Positions 28,661-43,200 of a stretch of DNA of 64,000 nucleotides are shown in pieces (position 1 is the first letter of the stretch; each line of letters begins with the position of its first letter). The notes under the pieces were generated by a model. That model saw only the letters and a list, made by a program, of their open reading frames with translations, was not told the origin of the DNA and made no database searches. This DNA comes from Patiria miniata (lineage: Eukaryota > Echinodermata > Asteroidea > Valvatida > Asterinidae): positions 12,165,176-12,229,175 of the forward strand of contig NW_024037056.1 of NCBI RefSeq assembly GCF_015706575.1, written 5' to 3'. A program made the translations under genes and the position numbers.

Positions 28661-31251
28661 GTCTAAAGGTACCTTAACATGGATGGATTTTGACAAACTA
28701 TAGCTTGTTGGATAGTGGATGAATAGGCCAACAAGCTGACAAATCGGCCAGGCTTCAGACTTGAAACCTTTGGAGTGAGCTCCAGACGTAGGTACATGAT
28801 GCCCCCAGTCTCGTTTTTGTGCAGTACGTCCCATAGCAAGGGCTGTCAGCACCAGGCGACATGGCGCTCATGTGTCGCGGTCTAAGGGTACCTTAACATG
28901 TATGGATTTTGACAAACTATAGCTTGTTGGATAGCGAATATATAGGCCAACAAGCTGATAAATCGGCCAGGCTTCAGACTTGAAACCTTTGGAGTGAGCT
29001 CCAGACGTAGGTACATGATGCCCCCAGTCTCGTTTTTGTGCAGTAAGTCCCATAGCAAGGGCTGTCAGCGCCAGCCGACATGGCTCTCATGTGTCGCGGT
29101 CTAAAGGTACCTTAACATGGATGGATTTTGACAAACTATAGCTTTTGGATAGCAGATAAATAGGCCAACAAGCTGACAAATCGGCAAGGCTTCAGACTTG
29201 AAACTTTTGGAGTGAGCTTCAGACGTAGGTACATGATGCCCCCAGTCTCGTTTTTGTGCAGTAAGTCCCTAGCAAGGTCTGTCAGCGCCAGCCGACATGG
29301 CTCTCATGTGTCGCGGTCTAAAGGTACCTCAACATGGATGGATTTTGACAAACTATAGCTTGTTAGATAGCGGATGAATAGGCCAACAAGCTGACAAATC
29401 GGCAAGGCTTCATACTTGAAACTGTTGGAGTGAGCCACAGACGTAGGTACATGATTCCCCCCGTCTCATTTTTGTGCAGTAAGTCCCATAGCAAGGGCTG
29501 TCAGCGCCAGCCGACATGGCTCTCATGTGTCGCGGTCTAAAGGTACCTTAACATGGATGGATTTTGACAAACTATAGCTTGTTATATAGCAGATGAATAG
29601 GCCAACAAGCTGACAAATCGGCAAGGCTTCAGACTTGAAAATTTTGGAGTGAGCCCCAGACGTAGGTACATGATCCCCCAGTCTTGTTTTTGTGCAGTAA
29701 GTCCCATAGCAAGGGCTGTCAGCGCCAGCCGACATGGCTCTCATGTGTCGCGGTCTAAAGGTACCTTAACATGAATGGATTTTGACAAACTAAAGCTTGT
29801 TATATAGCAGATGAATAGGCCAACAAGCTGACAAATCGGCAAGGCTTAGGACTTGAAACTTTTGGAGTGAGCCCCGGACGTAGATACATGATCCCCCAGT
29901 CTTGTTTTTGTGCAGTAAGTCCCATAGCAAGGGCTGTCAGCGCCAGCCGACATGGCTCTCATGTGTCGCGGTCTAAAGGTACCTTAAAATAGATGGATTT
30001 TGACAAACTATAGCTTTTTAGATAGCGAATGAATAGGCCAACAAGCTGACAAATCGGCAAGGCTTCATACTTGAAACTTTTGGAGTGAGCCCCAGACGTA
30101 GGTACTTGATCTCCCCAGTCTCGTTTTTGTGCAGTAAGTCCCATAGCAAGGGCTGTCAGCGCCAGCCGACATGGCTCTCATGTGTCGCGTCTAAAGGTAC
30201 CTTAACATGGATGGATTTTGACAAACTATAGCTTGTTAGATAGCGGATGAATAGGCCAACAAGCTGACAAATCGGCAAGGCTTCAGACTTGAAACTTTGG
30301 AGTGAGCTCCAGACGTAGGTACATGATCCCCCCAGTTTCGTTTTTGTGCAGTAAGTCCCATAGCAAGGGCTGTCAGCGCCAGCCGACATGGCTCTCATGT
30401 GTCGCGGTCTAAAGGTACCTTAACATGTATGGATTTTGACAAACTATAGCTTGTTATATAGCGGATGAATAGGCCAACAAGCTGACAAATCTGCAAGGCT
30501 TCAGACTTGAAACTTTTGTAGTGAGCCTCAGACGTAGGTACATGATCCCCCAGTTTCGTTTTTGTGCAGTAAGTCCCATAGCAAGGGCTGTCAGCGCCAG
30601 CCGACATGGCTCTCATGTGTCGCGGTCTAAAGGTCCATTAACATGGATGGATTTTGACAAACTATAGCTTGTTATATAGCGGATGAATAGGCCAACAAGC
30701 TGACAAATCGGCAAGGCTTCAGACTTGAAACTTTTGGAGTGAGCTCCAGACGTAGGTACATGATGCCCCCAGTCTCGTTTTTTTGCAGTAAGTCCCATAG
30801 CAAGGGCTGTCAGCGCCAGCCGACATGGCTCTCATGTGTCGCAGTAACATGGATGGATTTTGACAAACTATAACTTGTTGAATAGCGGATGAATAGGCCA
30901 ACAAGCTGACATATCGGCAAGGCTTCAGACTTGAAACTTTTGGAGTGAGCCCCAGACGTAGGTACATGATCTCCCCAGTCTCGTTTTTGTGCAGTAAGTC
31001 CCAAGGCTCTCATGTGTCACGGTCTAAAGGTACCTTAACATGGATGGATTTTGACAAACTATAGCTTGTTGGATAGCGGATGAATAGGCCAACAAGCTGA
31101 CAAATCGGCAAGGCTTCAGACTTGAAACTTTTGGAGTGAGCCCCAGACGTAGGTACATGATGCCCCCAGTTTCGTTTTTGTGCAGTAAGTCCCATAGCAA
31201 GGGCTGTCAGCGCCAGCCGACATGGCTCTCATGTGTCGCGGTCTAAAGGTA
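28661..31251. repeat. Satellite subfamily B (intermediate, indel-rich)
   Basis: About 12 units with CATGTGTCGCGGTCT, ACTATAGCTTGTT, AACAAGCTGACAAATCGG and CAGACGTAGGTACATGAT. Units differ from each other at many sites. They include indels, such as a loss of about 16 bases near 30843 and of about 28 bases near 31003. Confidence 0.85.
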
Positions 31252-34200
31252 CCTCAACATGTATGGATTTTGACAAACTATACCTTGGTGGATAGCGGAT
31301 GAATAGGCCAACACGCTGACAAATTTGCAAGGCTTCTGACTTGAAACTTTTGGAGTGAGCCCCAGAAGTAGGTGCATGATGCCCCCAGTTTCGTTTTTGT
31401 GCAGTAAGTCCCATAGCAAGGGCTGTCAGCGCCAGCCTACATGGCTCTCATGAGTCGCGGTCTAAAGGTACCTCAACATGGATGGATTTTGACAAACTAT
31501 ACCTTGGTGGATAGCGGATGAATAGGCCAACACGCTGACAAATTTGCAAGGCTTCTGACTTGAAACTTTTGGAGTGAGCCCCAGAAGTAGGTGCATGATG
31601 CCCCCAGTTTCGTTTTTGTGCAGTAAGTCCCATAGCAAGGGCTGTCAGCGCCAGCCTACATGGCTCTCATGAGTCGCGGTCTAAAGGTATCTCAACATGG
31701 ATGGATTTTGACAAACTATACCTTGGTGGATAGCGGATGAATAGGCCAACACGCTGACAAATTTGCAAGGCTTCTGACTTGAAACTTTTGGAGTGAGCCC
31801 CAGAAGTAGGTGCATGATGCCCCCAGTTTCGTTTTTGTGCAGTAAGTCCCATAGCAAGGGCTGTCAGCGCCAGCCTACATGGCTCTCATGAGTCGCGGTC
31901 TAAAGGTATCTCAACATGGATGGATTTTGACAAACTATACCTTGGTGGATAGCGGATGAATAGGCCAACAAGCTGACAAATTTGCAAGGCTTCAGACTTG
32001 AAACTTTTGGAGTGAGCCCCAGAAGTAGGTGCATGATGCCCCCAGTTTCGTTTTTGTGCAGTAAGTCCCATAGCAAGGGCTGTCAGCGCCAGCCTACATG
32101 GCTCTCATGAGTCGCGGTCTAAAGGTATCTCAACATGGATGGATTTTGACAAACTATACCTTGGTGGATAGCGGATGAATAGGCCAACACGCTGACAAAT
32201 TTGCAAGGCTTCTGACTTGAAACTTTTGGAGTGAGCCCCAGAAGTAGGTGCATGATGCCCCCAGTTTCGTTTTTGTGCAGTAAGTCCCATAGCAAGGGCT
32301 GTCAGCGCCAGCCTACATGGCTCTCATGAGTCGCGGTCTAAAGGTATCTCAACATGGATGGATTTTGACAAACTATACCTTGGTGGATAGCGGATGAATA
32401 GGCCAACAGCTGACAAATTTGCAAGGCTTCTGACTTGAAACTTTTGGAGTGAGCCCCAGAAGTAGGTGCATGATGCCCCCAGTTTCGTTTTTGTGCAGTA
32501 AGTCCCATAGCAAGGGCTGTCAGCGCCAGCCTACATGGCTCTCATGAGTCGCGGTCTAAAGGTATCTCAACATGGATGGATTTTGACAAACTATACCTTG
32601 GTGGATAGCGGATGAATAGGCCAACACGCTGACAAATTTGCAAGGCTTCTGACTTGAAACTTTTGGAGTGAGCCCCAGAAGTAGGTGCATGATGCCCCCA
32701 GTTTCGTTTTTGTGCAGTAAGTCCCATAGCAAGGGCTGTCAGCGCCAGCCTACATGGCTCTCATGAGTCGCGGTCTAAAGGTACCTCAACATGGATGGAT
32801 TTTGACAAACTATACCTTGGTGGATAGCGGATGAATAGGCCAACACGCTGACAAATTTGCAAGGCTTCTGACTTGAAACTTTTGGAGTGAGCCCCAGAAG
32901 TAGGTGCATGATGCCCCCAGTTTCGTTTTTGTGCAGTAAGTCCCATAGCAAGGGCTGTCAGCGCCAGCCTACATGGCTCTCATGAGTCGCGGTCTAAAGG
33001 TATCTCAACATGGATGGATTTTGACAAACTATACCTTGGTGGATAGCGGATGAATAGGCCAACACGCTGACAAATTTGCAAGGCTTCAGACTTGAAACTT
33101 TTGGAGTGAGCCCCAGAAGTAGGTGCATGATGCCCCCAGTTTCGTTTTTGTGCAGTAAGTCCCATAGCAAGGGCTGTCAGCGCCAGCCTACATGGCTCTC
33201 ATGAGTCGCGGTCTAAAGGTATCTCAACATGGATGGATTTTGACAAACTATACCTTGGTGGATAGCGGATGAATAGGCCAACACGCTGACAAATTTGCAA
33301 GGCTTCAGACTTGAAACTTTTGGAGTGAGCCCCAGAAGTAGGTGCATGATGCCCCCAGTTTCGTTTTTGTGCAGTAAGTCCCATAGCAAGGGCTGTCAGC
33401 GCCAGCCTACATGGCTCTCATGAGTCGCGGTCTAAAGGTACCTCAACATGGATGGATTTTGACAAACTATACCTTGGTGGATAGCGGATGAATAGGCCAA
33501 CACGCTGACAAATTTGCAAGGCTTCTGACTTGAAACTTTTGGAGTGAGCCCCAGAAGTAGGTGCATGATGCCCCCAGTTTCGTTTTTGTGCAGTAAGTCC
33601 CATAGCAAGGGCTGTCAGCGCCAGCCTACATGGCTCTCATGAGTCGCGGTCTAAAGGTATCTCAACATGGATGGATTTTGACAAACTATACCTTGGTGGA
33701 TAGCGGATGAATAGGCCAACACGCTGACAAATTTGCAAGGCTTCTGACTTGAAACTTTTGGAGTGAGCCCCAGAAGTAGGTGCATGATGCCCCCAGTTTC
33801 GTTTTTGTGCAGTAAGTCCCATAGCAAGGGCTGTCAGCGCCAGCCTACATGGCTCTCATGAGTCGCGGTCTAAAGGTATCTCAACATGGATGGATTTTGA
33901 CAAACTATACCTTGGTGGATAGCGGATGAATAGGCCAACACGCTGACAAATTTGCAAGGCTTCTGACTTGAAACTTTTGGAGTGAGCCCCAGAAGTAGGT
34001 GCATGATGCCCCCAGTTTCGTTTTTGTGCAGTAAGTCCCATAGCAAGGGCTGTCAGCGCCAGCCTACATGGCTCTCATGAGTCGCGGTCTAAAGGTATCT
34101 CAACATGGATGGATTTTGACAAACTATACCTTGGTGGATAGCGGATGAATAGGCCAACACGCTGACAAATTTGCAAGGCTTCTGACTTGAAACTTTTGGA

Positions 34201-37200
34201 GTGAGCCCCAGAAGTAGGTGCATGATGCCCCCAGTTTCGTTTTTGTGCAGTAAGTCCCATAGCAAGGGCTGTCAGCGCCAGCCTACATGGCTCTCATGAG
34301 TCGCGGTCTAAAGGTATCTCAACATGGATGGATTTTGACAAACTATACCTTGGTGGATAGCGGATGAATAGGCCAACACGCTGACAAATTTGCAAGGCTT
34401 CTGACTTGAAACTTTTGGAGTGAGCCCCAGAAGTAGGTGCATGATGCCCCCAGTTTCGTTTTTGTGCAGTAAGTCCCATAGCAAGGGCTGTCAGCGCCAG
34501 CCTACATGGCTCTCATGAGTCGCGGTCTAAAGGTATCTCAACATGGATGGATTTTGACAAACTATACCTTGGTGGATAGCGGATGAATAGGCCAACACGC
34601 TGACAAATTTGCAAGGCTTCTGACTTGAAACTTTTGGAGTGAGCCCCAGAAGTAGGTGCATGATGCCCCCAGTTTCGTTTTTGTGCAGTAAGTCCCATAG
34701 CAAGGGCTGTCAGCGCCAGCCTACATGGCTCTCATGAGTCGCGGTCTAAAGGTATCTCAACATGGATGGATTTTGACAAACTATACCTTGGTGGATAGCG
34801 GATGAATAGGCCAACACGCTGACAAATTTGCAAGGCTTCAGACTTGAAACTTTTGGAGTGAGCCCCAGAAGTAGGTGCATGATGCCCCCAGTTTCGTTTT
34901 TGTGCAGTAAGTCCCATAGCAAGGGCTGTCAGCGCCAGCCTACATGGCTCTCATGAGTCGCGGTCTAAAGGTATCTCAACATGGATGGATTTTGACAAAC
35001 TATACCTTGGTGGATAGCGGATGAATAGGCCAACACGCTGACAAATTTGCAAGGCTTCTGACTTGAAACTTTTGGAGTGAGCCCCAGAAGTAGGTGCATG
35101 ATGCCCCCAGTTTCGTTTTTGTGCAGTAAGTCCCATAGCAAGGGCTGTCAGCGCCAGCCTACATGGCTCTCATGAGTCGCGGTCTAAAGGTATCTCAACA
35201 TGGATGGATTTTGACAAACTATACCTTGGTGGATAGCGGATGAATAGGCCAACACGCTGACAAATTTGCAAGGCTTCTGACTTGAAACTTTTGGAGTGAG
35301 CCCCAGAAGTAGGTGCATGATGCCCCCAGTTTCGTTTTTGTGCAGTAAGTCCCATAGCAAGGGCTGTCAGCGCCAGCCTACATGGCTCTCATGAGTCGCG
35401 GTCTAAAGGTATCTCAACATGGATGGATTTTGACAAACTATACCTTGGTGGATAGCGGATGAATAGGCCAACACGCTGACAAATTTGCAAGGCTTCTGAC
35501 TTGAAACTTTTGGAGTGAGCCCCAGAAGTAGGTGCATGATGCCCCCAGTTTCGTTTTTGTGCAGTAAGTCCCATAGCAAGGGCTGTCAGCGCCAGCCTAC
35601 ATGGCTCTCATGAGTCGCGGTCTAAAGGTATCTCAACATGGATGGATTTTGACAAACTATACCTTGGTGGATAGCGGATGAATAGGCCAACACGCTGACA
35701 AATTTGCAAGGCTTCTGACTTGAAACTTTTGGAGTGAGCCCCAGAAGTAGGTGCATGATGCCCCCAGTTTCGTTTTTGTGCAGTAAGTCCCATAGCAAGG
35801 GCTGTCAGCGCCAGCCTACATGGCTCTCATGAGTCGCGGTCTAAAGGTATCTCAACATGGATGGATTTTGACAAACTATACCTTGGTGGATAGCGGATGA
35901 ATAGGCCAACACGCTGACAAATTTGCAAGGCTTCTGACTTGAAACTTTTGGAGTGAGCCCCAGAAGTAGGTGCATGATGCCCCCAGTTTCGTTTTTGTGC
36001 AGTAAGTCCCATAGCAAGGGCTGTCAGCGCCAGCCTACATGGCTCTCATGAGTCGCGGTCTAAAGGTATCTCAACATGGATGGATTTTGACAAACTATAC
36101 CTTGGTGGATAGCGGATGAATAGGCCAACACGCTGACAAATTTGCAAGGCTTCTGACTTGAAACTTTTGGAGTGAGCCCCAGAAGTAGGTGCATGATGCC
36201 CCCAGTTTCGTTTTTGTGCAGTAAGTCCCATAGCAAGGGCTGTCAGCGCCAGCCTACATGGCTCTCATGAGTCGCGGTCTAAAGGTATCTCAACATGGAT
36301 GGATTTTGACAAACTATACCTTGGTGGATAGCGGATGAATAGGCCAACACGCTGACAAATTTGCAAGGCTTCTGACTTGAAACTTTTGGAGTGAGCCCCA
36401 GAAGTAGGTGCATGATGCCCCCAGTTTCGTTTTTGTGCAGTAAGTCCCATAGCAAGGGCTGTCAGCGCCAGCCTACATGGCTCTCATGAGTCGCGGTCTA
36501 AAGGTATCTCAACATGGATGGATTTTGACAAACTATACCTTGGTGGATAGCGGATGAATAGGCCAACACGCTGACAAATTTGCAAGGCTTCTGACTTGAA
36601 ACTTTTGGAGTGAGCCCCAGAAGTAGGTGCATGATGCCCCCAGTTTCGTTTTTGTGCAGTAAGTCCCATAGCAAGGGCTGTCAGCGCCAGCCTACATGGC
36701 TCTCATGAGTCGCGGTCTAAAGGTATCTCAACATGGATGGATTTTGACAAACTATACCTTGGTGGATAGCGGATGAATAGGCCAACACGCTGACAAATTT
36801 GCAAGGCTTCTGACTTGAAACTTTTGGAGTGAGCCCCAGAAGTAGGTGCATGATGCCCCCAGTTTCGTTTTTGTGCAGTAAGTCCCATAGCAAGGGCTGT
36901 CAGCGCCAGCCTACATGGCTCTCATGAGTCGCGGTCTAAAGGTATCTCAACATGGATGGATTTTGACAAACTATACCTTGGTGGATAGCGGATGAATAGG
37001 CCAACACGCTGACAAATTTGCAAGGCTTCTGACTTGAAACTTTTGGAGTGAGCCCCAGAAGTAGGTGCATGATGCCCCCAGTTTCGTTTTTGTGCAGTAA
37101 GTCCCATAGCAAGGGCTGTCAGCGCCAGCCTACATGGCTCTCATGAGTCGCGGTCTAAAGGTATCTCAACATGGATGGATTTTGACAAACTATACCTTGG

Positions 37201-40200
37201 TGGATAGCGGATGAATAGGCCAACACGCTGACAAATTTGCAAGGCTTCTGACTTGAAACTTTTGGAGTGAGCCCCAGAAGTAGGTGCATGATGCCCCCAG
37301 TTTCGTTTTTGTGCAGTAAGTCCCATAGCAAGGGCTGTCAGCGCCAGCCTACATGGCTCTCATGAGTCGCGGTCTAAAGGTATCTCAACATGGATGGATT
37401 TTGACAAACTATACCTTGGTGGATAGCGGATGAATAGGCCAACACGCTGACAAATTTGCAAGGCTTCTGACTTGAAACTTTTGGAGTGAGCCCCAGAAGT
37501 AGGTGCATGATGCCCCCAGTTTCGTTTTTGTGCAGTAAGTCCCATAGCAAGGGCTGTCAGCGCCAGCCTACATGGCTCTCATGAGTCGCGGTCTAAAGGT
37601 ATCTCAACATGGATGGATTTTGACAAACTATACCTTGGTGGATAGCGGATGAATAGGCCAACACGCTGACAAATTTGCAAGGCTTCTGACTTGAAACTTT
37701 TGGAGTGAGCCCCAGAAGTAGGTGCATGATGCCCCCAGTTTCGTTTTTGTGCAGTAAGTCCCATAGCAAGGGCTGTCAGCGCCAGCCTACATGGCTCTCA
37801 TGAGTCGCGGTCTAAAGGTATCTCAACATGGATGGATTTTGACAAACTATACCTTGGTGGATAGCGGATGAATAGGCCAACACGCTGACAAATTTGCAAG
37901 GCTTCTGACTTGAAACTTTTGGAGTGAGCCCCAGAAGTAGGTGCATGATGCCCCCAGTTTCGTTTTTGTGCAGTAAGTCCCATAGCAAGGGCTGTCAGCG
38001 CCAGCCTACATGGCTCTCATGAGTCGCGGTCTAAAGGTATCTCAACATGGATGGATTTTGACAAACTATACCTTGGTGGATAGCGGATGAATAGGCCAAC
38101 ACGCTGACAAATTTGCAAGGCTTCTGACTTGAAACTTTTGGAGTGAGCCCCAGAAGTAGGTGCATGATGCCCCCAGTTTCGTTTTTGTGCAGTAAGTCCC
38201 ATAGCAAGGGCTGTCAGCGCCAGCCTACATGGCTCTCATGAGTCGCGGTCTAAAGGTATCTCAACATGGATGGATTTTGACAAACTATACCTTGGTGGAT
38301 AGCGGATGAATAGGCCAACACGCTGACAAATTTGCAAGGCTTCTGACTTGAAACTTTTGGAGTGAGCCCCAGAAGTAGGTGCATGATGCCCCCAGTTTCG
38401 TTTTTGTGCAGTAAGTCCCATAGCAAGGGCTGTCAGCGCCAGCCTACATGGCTCTCATGAGTCGCGGTCTAAAGGTATCTCAACATGGATGGATTTTGAC
38501 AAACTATACCTTGGTGGATAGCGGATGAATAGGCCAACACGCTGACAAATTTGCAAGGCTTCTGACTTGAAACTTTTGGAGTGAGCCCCAGAAGTAGGTG
38601 CATGATGCCCCCAGTTTCGTTTTTGTGCAGTAAGTCCCATAGCAAGGGCTGTCAGCGCCAGCCTACATGGCTCTCATGAGTCGCGGTCTAAAGGTATCTC
38701 AACATGGATGGATTTTGACAAACTATACCTTGGTGGATAGCGGATGAATAGGCCAACACGCTGACAAATTTGCAAGGCTTCTGACTTGAAACTTTTGGAG
38801 TGAGCCCCAGAAGTAGGTGCATGATGCCCCCAGTTTCGTTTTTGTGCAGTAAGTCCCATAGCAAGGGCTGTCAGCGCCAGCCTACATGGCTCTCATGAGT
38901 CGCGGTCTAAAGGTATCTCAACATGGATGGATTTTGACAAACTATACCTTGGTGGATAGCGGATGAATAGGCCAACACGCTGACAAATTTGCAAGGCTTC
39001 TGACTTGAAACTTTTGGAGTGAGCCCCAGAAGTAGGTGCATGATGCCCCCAGTTTCGTTTTTGTGCAGTAAGTCCCATAGCAAGGGCTGTCAGCGCCAGC
39101 CTACATGGCTCTCATGAGTCGCGGTCTAAAGGTATCTCAACATGGATGGATTTTGACAAACTATACCTTGGTGGATAGCGGATGAATAGGCCAACACGCT
39201 GACAAATTTGCAAGGCTTCTGACTTGAAACTTTTGGAGTGAGCCCCAGAAGTAGGTGCATGATGCCCCCAGTTTCGTTTTTGTGCAGTAAGTCCCATAGC
39301 AAGGGCTGTCAGCGCCAGCCTACATGGCTCTCATGAGTCGCGGTCTAAAGGTATCTCAACATGGATGGATTTTGACAAACTATACCTTGGTGGATAGCGG
39401 ATGAATAGGCCAACACGCTGACAAATTTGCAAGGCTTCTGACTTGAAACTTTTGGAGTGAGCCCCAGAAGTAGGTGCATGATGCCCCCAGTTTCGTTTTT
39501 GTGCAGTAAGTCCCATAGCAAGGGCTGTCAGCGCCAGCCTACATGGCTCTCATGAGTCGCGGTCTAAAGGTATCTCAACATGGATGGATTTTGACAAACT
39601 ATACCTTGGTGGATAGCGGATGAATAGGCCAACACGCTGACAAATTTGCAAGGCTTCTGACTTGAAACTTTTGGAGTGAGCCCCAGAAGTAGGTGCATGA
39701 TGCCCCCAGTTTCGTTTTTGTGCAGTAAGTCCCATAGCAAGGGCTGTCAGCGCCAGCCTACATGGCTCTCATGAGTCGCGGTCTAAAGGTATCTCAACAT
39801 GGATGGATTTTGACAAACTATACCTTGGTGGATAGCGGATGAATAGGCCAACACGCTGACAAATTTGCAAGGCTTCTGACTTGAAACTTTTGGAGTGAGC
39901 CCCAGAAGTAGGTGCATGATGCCCCCAGTTTCGTTTTTGTGCAGTAAGTCCCATAGCAAGGGCTGTCAGCGCCAGCCTACATGGCTCTCATGAGTCGCGG
40001 TCTAAAGGTATCTCAACATGGATGGATTTTGACAAACTATACCTTGGTGGATAGCGGATGAATAGGCCAACACGCTGACAAATTTGCAAGGCTTCTGACT
40101 TGAAACTTTTGGAGTGAGCCCCAGAAGTAGGTGCATGATGCCCCCAGTTTCGTTTTTGTGCAGTAAGTCCCATAGCAAGGGCTGTCAGCGCCAGCCTACA

Positions 40201-43200
40201 TGGCTCTCATGAGTCGCGGTCTAAAGGTATCTCAACATGGATGGATTTTGACAAACTATACCTTGGTGGATAGCGGATGAATAGGCCAACACGCTGACAA
40301 ATTTGCAAGGCTTCTGACTTGAAACTTTTGGAGTGAGCCCCAGAAGTAGGTGCATGATGCCCCCAGTTTCGTTTTTGTGCAGTAAGTCCCATAGCAAGGG
40401 CTGTCAGCGCCAGCCTACATGGCTCTCATGAGTCGCGGTCTAAAGGTATCTCAACATGGATGGATTTTGACAAACTATACCTTGGTGGATAGCGGATGAA
40501 TAGGCCAACACGCTGACAAATTTGCAAGGCTTCTGACTTGAAACTTTTGGAGTGAGCCCCAGAAGTAGGTGCATGATGCCCCCAGTTTCGTTTTTGTGCA
40601 GTAAGTCCCATAGCAAGGGCTGTCAGCGCCAGCCTACATGGCTCTCATGAGTCGCGGTCTAAAGGTATCTCAACATGGATGGATTTTGACAAACTATACC
40701 TTGGTGGATAGCGGATGAATAGGCCAACACGCTGACAAATTTGCAAGGCTTCTGACTTGAAACTTTTGGAGTGAGCCCCAGAAGTAGGTGCATGATGCCC
40801 CCAGTTTCGTTTTTGTGCAGTAAGTCCCATAGCAAGGGCTGTCAGCGCCAGCCTACATGGCTCTCATGAGTCGCGGTCTAAAGGTATCTCAACATGGATG
40901 GATTTTGACAAACTATACCTTGGTGGATAGCGGATGAATAGGCCAACACGCTGACAAATTTGCAAGGCTTCTGACTTGAAACTTTTGGAGTGAGCCCCAG
41001 AAGTAGGTGCATGATGCCCCCAGTTTCGTTTTTGTGCAGTAAGTCCCATAGCAAGGGCTGTCAGCGCCAGCCTACATGGCTCTCATGAGTCGCGGTCTAA
41101 AGGTATCTCAACATGGATGGATTTTGACAAACTATACCTTGGTGGATAGCGGATGAATAGGCCAACACGCTGACAAATTTGCAAGGCTTCTGACTTGAAA
41201 CTTTTGGAGTGAGCCCCAGAAGTAGGTGCATGATGCCCCCAGTTTCGTTTTTGTGCAGTAAGTCCCATAGCAAGGGCTGTCAGCGCCAGCCTACATGGCT
41301 CTCATGAGTCGCGGTCTAAAGGTATCTCAACATGGATGGATTTTGACAAACTATACCTTGGTGGATAGCGGATGAATAGGCCAACACGCTGACAAATTTG
41401 CAAGGCTTCTGACTTGAAACTTTTGGAGTGAGCCCCAGAAGTAGGTGCATGATGCCCCCAGTTTCGTTTTTGTGCAGTAAGTCCCATAGCAAGGGCTGTC
41501 AGCGCCAGCCTACATGGCTCTCATGAGTCGCGGTCTAAAGGTATCTCAACATGGATGGATTTTGACAAACTATACCTTGGTGGATAGCGGATGAATAGGC
41601 CAACACGCTGACAAATTTGCAAGGCTTCTGACTTGAAACTTTTGGAGTGAGCCCCAGAAGTAGGTGCATGATGCCCCCAGTTTCGTTTTTGTGCAGTAAG
41701 TCCCATAGCAAGGGCTGTCAGCGCCAGCCTACATGGCTCTCATGAGTCGCGGTCTAAAGGTATCTCAACATGGATGGATTTTGACAAACTATACCTTGGT
41801 GGATAGCGGATGAATAGGCCAACACGCTGACAAATTTGCAAGGCTTCTGACTTGAAACTTTTGGAGTGAGCCCCAGAAGTAGGTGCATGATGCCCCCAGT
41901 TTCGTTTTTGTGCAGTAAGTCCCATAGCAAGGGCTGTCAGCGCCAGCCTACATGGCTCTCATGAGTCGCGGTCTAAAGGTATCTCAACATGGATGGATTT
42001 TGACAAACTATACCTTGGTGGATAGCGGATGAATAGGCCAACACGCTGACAAATTTGCAAGGCTTCTGACTTGAAACTTTTGGAGTGAGCCCCAGAAGTA
42101 GGTGCATGATGCCCCCAGTTTCGTTTTTGTGCAGTAAGTCCCATAGCAAGGGCTGTCAGCGCCAGCCTACATGGCTCTCATGAGTCGCGGTCTAAAGGTA
42201 TCTCAACATGGATGGATTTTGACAAACTATACCTTGGTGGATAGCGGATGAATAGGCCAACACGCTGACAAATTTGCAAGGCTTCTGACTTGAAACTTTT
42301 GGAGTGAGCCCCAGAAGTAGGTGCATGATGCCCCCAGTTTCGTTTTTGTGCAGTAAGTCCCATAGCAAGGGCTGTCAGCGCCAGCCTACATGGCTCTCAT
42401 GAGTCGCGGTCTAAAGGTATCTCAACATGGATGGATTTTGACAAACTATACCTTGGTGGATAGCGGATGAATAGGCCAACACGCTGACAAATTTGCAAGG
42501 CTTCTGACTTGAAACTTTTGGAGTGAGCCCCAGAAGTAGGTGCATGATGCCCCCAGTTTCGTTTTTGTGCAGTAAGTCCCATAGCAAGGGCTGTCAGCGC
42601 CAGCCTACATGGCTCTCATGAGTCGCGGTCTAAAGGTATCTCAACATGGATGGATTTTGACAAACTATACCTTGGTGGATAGCGGATGAATAGGCCAACA
42701 CGCTGACAAATTTGCAAGGCTTCTGACTTGAAACTTTTGGAGTGAGCCCCAGAAGTAGGTGCATGATGCCCCCAGTTTCGTTTTTGTGCAGTAAGTCCCA
42801 TAGCAAGGGCTGTCAGCGCCAGCCTACATGGCTCTCATGAGTCGCGGTCTAAAGGTATCTCAACATGGATGGATTTTGACAAACTATACCTTGGTGGATA
42901 GCGGATGAATAGGCCAACACGCTGACAAATTTGCAAGGCTTCTGACTTGAAACTTTTGGAGTGAGCCCCAGAAGTAGGTGCATGATGCCCCCAGTTTCGT
43001 TTTTGTGCAGTAAGTCCCATAGCAAGGGCTGTCAGCGCCAGCCTACATGGCTCTCATGAGTCGCGGTCTAAAGGTATCTCAACATGGATGGATTTTGACA
43101 AACTATACCTTGGTGGATAGCGGATGAATAGGCCAACACGCTGACAAATTTGCAAGGCTTCTGACTTGAAACTTTTGGAGTGAGCCCCAGAAGTAGGTGC

